64,000 bases of DNA from JBMDXB01 sp048594975 (GTDB taxonomy: Bacteria; Acidobacteriota; Vicinamibacteria; Vicinamibacterales; 2-12-FULL-66-21), in NCBI GenBank assembly GCA_048594975.1, contig JBMDXQ010000019.1, forward strand, positions 1-64,000, read 5' to 3'. The translations under genes and the position numbers were made by a program. A model generated the notes under the pieces. That model was given only the letters and a program-made list of their open reading frames with translations. It ran no database searches and had not been told where the DNA came from. Positions 59,721-64,000 of this stretch are shown piece by piece; position 1 is the stretch's first letter; every line of letters starts with the position of its first letter.

Positions 59721-62045
59721 CTACTGCAGCTGTCTGATGACCGTTCTCGTGATCCCATCGGCGCCGACGACGCGCTGCACGACGATCTTCGTCCCGCTGC
59801 TCGTCTCCACGACCTCCCTCGATGGCAGGGTGCCGCGTGGCGCCGGTGCTGCCTGGCTCGCGTGCGGCCTCAGCGCTTCATCCACCAGCGGCGTCTGCAG
59901 GCGCTCGCTGGCTGCCGCCGGATTCGGAAGTGACGGCGACGCGGACGTATGCACCCAGCACGTCTCGATCGGTACGGCGCCGATGGGAAACATGTCTTCG
60001 TAGACGGCCGGCTCGGCAGGCCCGGGCGGGCGTGGCGATAGCTGTTCCGCAGCCGTCGCGGCGGCAGCACCCGACGCCAGCGACGCCGGGTGCATGCCGA
60101 ACTCGAGCGGCTCCGGCGCGGCGGCGGCGTGGCGGCACGCCTCCGTAGCCCGCGCGCCGCTCAGCCGGCAGATGGCCACCTTCTCCACGTCGCCCGGCTT
60201 CTCGTACCATTCGGGGCGCGCGCCGGCGGTGGCCGCGCGCATGAACGCGCCCCAGGCCGGCGCGGCCACGCGGCCGGCAAATCCTTCGCGCATGATCGGC
60301 GCAGGCCGATCGAACCCGAACCACACGCCGGCGACCAGGTGCGGCGTGTAGCCGATGAACCACGCATCCATGAAGTCGTCCGACGTGCCCGTCTTCCCCG
60401 CCGCCGGAAGACGGAAGCCGGCGGCACGCGCCCCGGACCCGGTGCCGCGCGCCACCACCTCCGCCAGCATGCTCGACATCAGGTACGCGGTCGCCGGGCT
60501 GAGCGCCTGGCGTTTACCTGGCGGGGCTTCCCACAGCACCGCGCCGCCGCCGTCGGTCACGTGCGTGAAGAGGCGCGGCGTCGCCACCACGCCGTGGTTG
60601 GCGAACGCCGTATAGGCGGCGGTGAGTTCGAGCAGCGTGACCTCCCCGGTGCCCAGCGCGAGCGAAGGCACCACGGGCAGTCGCGATTCGATGCCGAGCC
60701 GCTGCGCGTAATAGATGGCCGTGCCAACCCCCACCTGTTGCAGCAGCTGCGCCGACGCGCGGTTGCTCGACACGCGCAGCGCCCGCCGCAGCGTGTACTC
60801 CTCGCGTTCGTGCTCGCCGGATGGCAGCCACGCCCCGCCGTACGCGTCGATCGGGGTGTCGAGGCCGCGGAGCAGGCTGCCCGGGCCGTAGCCGCGTTCG
60901 AGCGCCGCCGCGAACACGATCGGCTTGAACGCCGACCCGGGCTGGCGCCGAGCCTGCGTCGCACGGTTGAACCTGCTCTCGGCGAAGCTCCGGCCGCCGA
61001 CCAGCGCCAGCACATCACCGGTCGCCGCGTCGATCGCGACGAGGCTGCCCTGTAGATCGCCGGCGGCCGGACGCGCGCGCACGATCGAGCGGACGCGCGC
61101 GCCGATCACCTCTTCCGCCGCGCCCTGGAGCGCCGGATCGAACGTCGAGTACACGCGCAGGCCGCCGCGCAGCACGCGCTCCTCGCCGAACACCGACACC
61201 AGCTGGCGTCGAATCTCTTCCTGGAAATACAGACCGGAGCCGAGGCCTGCCAGCGGCAACCCCGACGAGTGGCGGGCGTGCGATCGAACGGGGAGCGGTT
61301 CGCGGACGGCGGCTGCGAGCCGCGCCGCGTCGATCCGGCCCTGCGCCTGCATCCGCCGCAGCACCAGGTCCCGCCGCTGCCGGGCGCGTTCCGGCGCATG
61401 CGAGGGCGAGTCCATCGATGGTGAGCGGACGAGTGCCGCGAGCAGTGCCGCTTCGTGCAGCTCCAGATCGGATGCCGGCTTCCCGAAGAACCCCCGTGCC
61501 GCCGCCTCGATGCCGTACAGCCCTTCGCCGAAGTACACCGTGTTCAGGTAGCGTTCGAGGATTTCCTGCTTCGAATAGCGATGCTCGAGGGACGCGGCGA
61601 TCAGCGCTTCGCGGAGCTTGCGCGTCCACGTCCGCTCCGGCGTGAGCAGCGACGCGCGCGCGAGCTGCTGCGTAATCGTGCTGCCGCCCTGGACGATGTG
61701 GCCGGCCTGCAGGTTCCGCCAGGCGGCGCCGACGACGCGAATCGGGTCGATGCCGTGGTGACTGAAGAAACGGCGATCCTCGATCGCTACGAGCGCGTGG
61801 ATCACGTGCGGCGAGACCGAGGCGAGCGGCACGTCGATACGCTGCTCGACGAAGAACGAGAACGCCGGGTGGCCGTGGCGATCGTAGACAAGAGTGGCCT
61901 GCGGACGCGGCTGGAGCTCGGCGACGGCCGCGGCCCGGTCCACCTCGGCGACGAGCGCGTGCAGCGCCGCAACGGCGCGAATCACGCCGAGCCACGCGCC
62001 CGCGCTGACGACGACCACGACGATCAACACGCATGCACGCCGCAC
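59721..62045 (-). CDS. class A penicillin-binding protein, second copy
   Basis: A 774-residue bifunctional peptidoglycan synthase, distinct from the one at 48143. A basic N-terminus and one helix (VLIVVVVVSAGAWLGVI) lead to GT51 motifs IEDRRFFSHHGIDP and GGSTITQQLARA, then transpeptidase motifs SAFKPIVF, SSNRASA and AGKTGTSDD. A Pro/Ala-rich tail of about 120 residues follows the transpeptidase. The GTG start at 62045 is fixed by AGGAGG 6 nt upstream (62052-62057, minus strand). Confidence 0.92.
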   Translation of the reverse strand: MRRACVLIVVVVVSAGAWLGVIRAVAALHALVAEVDRAAAVAELQPRPQATLVYDRHGHPAFSFFVEQRIDVPLASVSPHVIHALVAIEDRRFFSHHGIDPIRVVGAAWRNLQAGHIVQGGSTITQQLARASLLTPERTWTRKLREALIAASLEHRYSKQEILERYLNTVYFGEGLYGIEAAARGFFGKPASDLELHEAALLAALVRSPSMDSPSHAPERARQRRDLVLRRMQAQGRIDAARLAAAVREPLPVRSHARHSSGLPLAGLGSGLYFQEEIRRQLVSVFGEERVLRGGLRVYSTFDPALQGAAEEVIGARVRSIVRARPAAGDLQGSLVAIDAATGDVLALVGGRSFAESRFNRATQARRQPGSAFKPIVFAAALERGYGPGSLLRGLDTPIDAYGGAWLPSGEHEREEYTLRRALRVSSNRASAQLLQQVGVGTAIYYAQRLGIESRLPVVPSLALGTGEVTLLELTAAYTAFANHGVVATPRLFTHVTDGGGAVLWEAPPGKRQALSPATAYLMSSMLAEVVARGTGSGARAAGFRLPAAGKTGTSDDFMDAWFIGYTPHLVAGVWFGFDRPAPIMREGFAGRVAAPAWGAFMRAATAGARPEWYEKPGDVEKVAICRLSGARATEACRHAAAAPEPLEFGMHPASLASGAAAATAAEQLSPRPPGPAEPAVYEDMFPIGAVPIETCWVHTSASPSLPNPAAASERLQTPLVDEALRPHASQAAPAPRGTLPSREVVETSSGTKIVVQRVVGADGITRTVIRQLQ

Positions 62046-62142
62046 TCGCCGCCTCCTGCAAGGTCGTCGAGCAACGCCGGTGCCAGCCACTGCAGAGCCA
62101 GCGGAGCGCTGCTGGCGTGCCGGATCGCCGCGCGTGGGCTCG

Positions 62143-62166
62143 GAGTGTGTAGGCGATGACACACTC
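62143..62166. repeat. 8-bp inverted repeat between fdhD fusion and PBP genes
   Basis: GAGTGTGT (62143-62150) and ACACACTC (62159-62166) are perfect inverted copies 8 nt apart. No T-tract follows on either strand. It may end the FdhD-fusion transcript or act as an operator. Confidence 0.35.
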
Positions 62167-62181
62167 GGTGGAGGCGGCGCC

Positions 62182-63531
62182 TCAGCGTGCGCGGATGCGC
62201 TCGGGGTGCGTGTAGATGTTGAACCCGCCGTCGCGAGCGAAGCCAAGCAGCGTGATCCCGGCCTCGTCCGCCAGATCGATCGCCAGGGTCGACGGGGCGG
62301 ACACGGCGCAGACCAGCCCGACCCCGGCGAGCCACGCCTTCTGCACGATCTCGTACGAGGCGCGGCCGCTGACCGCGAGCGTGCGCGAGACCAGCGGCAG
62401 CCGATCCTGCAGCAGCATCGCGCCGACCACCTTGTCGACGGCGTTGTGGCGGCCGATATCCTCGGCCGCCGCCTCGCACGCGCCGGCCGACGAGAACAGC
62501 GCGGCGGCGTGCAGGCCGCCCGTCGCATCGAAGACGCTCTGGTGCGCGCGCAGCTTCGCCGGAAGGCCCGCCGCGATCTCGCGGGCGATCGGCTCGCCGG
62601 CCGGCAGCACGTCCGCCCGCACGAGCAGCGCCTCGATGCTCGTGCGCCCGCACACGCCGCAGGACGCCGTCGTCAACACCTGCCGCCGGTCCGCCAGGCG
62701 CGCGTCGAGGCGGGCCGCGGCGTCTCCCAGCAGGAAGACGTCGACGATGTTGTACGCCTCGGGGTGATCGGGATGCCGGCAGTGCTCGACCGCGCCGAGA
62801 TCGGCGGCGCTGCGGATGACGCCTTCAGACAAAAGGAACCCTGCCGCCAGCTCGCGGTCGTGCCCGGGCGTGCGCATGATGACGACGAATGGCTTCCCGT
62901 GCAGCCGGATCTCCAGCGGTTCTTCGGTCGCCGCTACGTCTTCGTCTTCACGCGCGCGGCCGCCGCTGACCCGCACGACGTGCACGCGCCTGAGCGGACT
63001 GCGCCGGCTCGCCCTGTCGCGGTAGGCCACGCAACGGGCGAGGAATTCCGCGCGCGCCCCCTCGTCATCGAGGGCGTCCTCCTCGACGACCGGCAACCCG
63101 GGAAGCGTCGTCACGAGCGCCTCGGCGAACAGCCCCCGTCCGTCCGCGCGGAGGGTCATGTCACCCTCGAACACCTTCGCGCTGCCGAGGCCGCAGCTCG
63201 GAGAATCCTTTTTCAGCACGTAACCGCAGATTCCCGCGCGCACGAGGGCCTCGATGCGCGGCGCCGCCCAAGCCCGCATGGCAGCGGTGTAGTCGACGCG
63301 CGTCCGGACCGTCACCATGCGCGTACCGCGACTGCTGCGCTCGAGCCGCACCGGCTCGCGCGGCACGCCCATACCGAGCTCGACCTCGGGGCAAACCGGC
63401 ACCCACTCGACCTGCGGTGCCATCGCCTCGAGCCACGACGCGCGCTTGTGCTCGCCGTCGTAACGGACGCGCTCGCCGAGGAGGCACGAAGAGAGGGCAA
63501 GCCGGACTATCCCCAGTCGCTGAGCGCTCAT
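62182..63531 (-). CDS. DUF523 (TudS-like) - FdhD fusion protein
   Basis: A 449-residue protein joining two sulfur-related domains. Residues about 5-155 are DUF523, the family of [4Fe-4S] thiouracil desulfidases; its three cysteine sites are seen in LALSSCLLGERVRYDG, VPVCPEVELGMG and KDSPSCGLGS. Residues about 195-449 are FdhD, the sulfurtransferase that sulfurates the molybdenum cofactor of formate dehydrogenase, with TTASCGVCGRTSIE, IGRHNAVDK and SGRASYEIV. The first domain might supply or scavenge sulfur for the second; this is inference. No formate dehydrogenase gene is in the window. ATG 63531 is preferred over further upstream codons, which lie in the repeat region. Confidence 0.87.
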   Translation of the reverse strand: MSAQRLGIVRLALSSCLLGERVRYDGEHKRASWLEAMAPQVEWVPVCPEVELGMGVPREPVRLERSSRGTRMVTVRTRVDYTAAMRAWAAPRIEALVRAGICGYVLKKDSPSCGLGSAKVFEGDMTLRADGRGLFAEALVTTLPGLPVVEEDALDDEGARAEFLARCVAYRDRASRRSPLRRVHVVRVSGGRAREDEDVAATEEPLEIRLHGKPFVVIMRTPGHDRELAAGFLLSEGVIRSAADLGAVEHCRHPDHPEAYNIVDVFLLGDAAARLDARLADRRQVLTTASCGVCGRTSIEALLVRADVLPAGEPIAREIAAGLPAKLRAHQSVFDATGGLHAAALFSSAGACEAAAEDIGRHNAVDKVVGAMLLQDRLPLVSRTLAVSGRASYEIVQKAWLAGVGLVCAVSAPSTLAIDLADEAGITLLGFARDGGFNIYTHPERIRAR

Positions 63532-63729
63532 CCTGAACCATCCTGAATCGCTGATCCTGATCCTTGATCCTGCATCCCGCATCCGAATCCTGAATCGTGA
63601 ATCCTGAATCGTGAGCCCTGATCTGCAGACCGCAGCGCGGAGACCCACGCACGCCTCAGCGCGCTCGATCCGGGATTCACGATCGGGGATTCACGATCAG
63701 GGATCAGGATCAGGGATCAGGATCAGGGA
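63532..63729. repeat. intergenic inverted array of GATCAGG/GATTC-type units
   Basis: From about 63540 the strand reads many copies of ATCCTGA and GAATCC; from about 63668 it reads the complements, GATTCACGATC and GGATCAGGATC. The two halves form a long imperfect inverted repeat with a period near 6-8 bases. There is no coding frame. It separates two minus-strand genes and may terminate the upstream RidA transcript. Confidence 0.55.
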
Positions 63730-64000
63730 TCAGCGATTGGGGATTGTCGCGGTCATCATGATCTCAACGAGCCCGTCAGGGACGACGAGGCCGGCGCCGA
63801 CAGTGGTGCGGGCCGGGAACTCGCGGCCGAAGAAGCCGCGGTACTCCTCGTTCATCATGCCGAAGCTGCCGACGTCGGTCAGGTAGACGACGCCGTCGAC
63901 CACGTCGGCGGGCGTGAGACCGGCAGCGGTCAGCAGACTGCGAATGCGCGAGAGGGTAGCGCGCGTCTGGCCGGCTGCGTCAGCCTTCGTCTCCGGGCTG
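63730..64000 (-). CDS. RidA/YjgF-family protein, 5' partial
   Basis: The last 90 residues of a RidA-type imine deaminase, running off the right edge. The C-terminal part of the family is clear: VVYLTDVGSFGMMNEEYRGFF, then FPARTTVGAGLVVPDGLVEI, whose Arg is the substrate-binding residue. RidA proteins clear reactive enamines formed by PLP enzymes. The start is outside the window. The stop is next to the GATCAGG-type repeat array. Confidence 0.9.
   Translation of the reverse strand, partial: SPETKADAAGQTRATLSRIRSLLTAAGLTPADVVDGVVYLTDVGSFGMMNEEYRGFFGREFPARTTVGAGLVVPDGLVEIMMTATIPNR

Noticed and set aside
1..64000. tRNA, CRISPR array or prophage
   Set aside because: I looked for T-loop strings with paired stems, regularly spaced direct repeats and phage structural genes, and found none convincing by eye.

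Overview
The window is high-GC bacterial chromosome (roughly two thirds G+C or more by eye) with dense, mostly housekeeping and envelope genes. The gene set points to an Acidobacteriota-type genome, probably near the Vicinamibacterales. The clues are a long Oar-like TonB receptor with a carboxypeptidase-regulatory N-terminus, a PadR/HAAS pair, fusions of nucleotide-translocase-like transporters to HEAT repeats, several Hanks-type kinases and a DUF2207/LemA pair. The taxonomy is inferred from gene content, not from a marker gene. I saw no rRNA, tRNA, CRISPR array, complete insertion sequence or prophage.

Layout. 1-6.2 kb: C-terminal part of a sigma-54 activator, a DapB-fold dehydrogenase, an M1 peptidase coupled to a membrane protein, and NAD synthetase. 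6.2-12.8 kb: two divergent paralogous transporter-HEAT proteins. 13.2-21 kb: a transketolase-like enzyme and a DUF255 protein on the minus strand, facing a plus-strand run (membrane protein, GAF methionine-sulfoxide-reductase-like protein, isocitrate dehydrogenase, glycerol-phosphate acyltransferase, proline dehydrogenase). 21-28 kb: a zinc-ribbon small protein, M20 deacylase, SDR enzyme, CCA-adding enzyme, outer-membrane protein, epimerase and a diadenylate-cyclase-like protein. 28-35 kb: an acyl-ACP ligase/ACP/acyltransferase fusion, IF-1, DEAD-box helicase, a Cys-rich small protein, a MerR-TPR protein, glucokinase and a GntR regulator. 35-43.6 kb: TonB receptor, LemA, DUF2207, Lgt, and the HAAS/PadR pair. 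43.7-54 kb: M14 peptidase, a kinase-pseudokinase facing a secreted kinase-like protein, PBP1, phosphatidylcholine synthase, FtsH and another kinase. 54-64 kb: Lhr helicase with Nei glycosylase, a second class A PBP, a DUF523(TudS)-FdhD fusion and the end of a RidA protein.

Two themes stand out. First, expression signals: at about nineteen genes a TANNNT hexamer sits only 6-11 nt before the start codon with no Shine-Dalgarno, which implies leaderless or near-leaderless mRNAs. A smaller set (2119, 17386, 21235, 30665, 35367, 47295, 62045) has clear Shine-Dalgarno sites. At 16861-16868 one palindromic ATTATAAT appears to serve two divergent genes. Second, envelope and signalling chemistry: two class A PBPs, Pcs, Lgt, FtsH and two acyltransferases lie among three kinases, one of which carries a pseudokinase half and faces a secreted kinase-fold protein.

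The most unusual items are the secreted Fam20/PI4K/HipA-like protein (47295-48056), the TudS-FdhD fusion (62182-63531), the diadenylate-cyclase-like protein with a degenerate second motif (26666-28030), and an lgt reading frame that has no stop codon until it has crossed the whole convergent gene.
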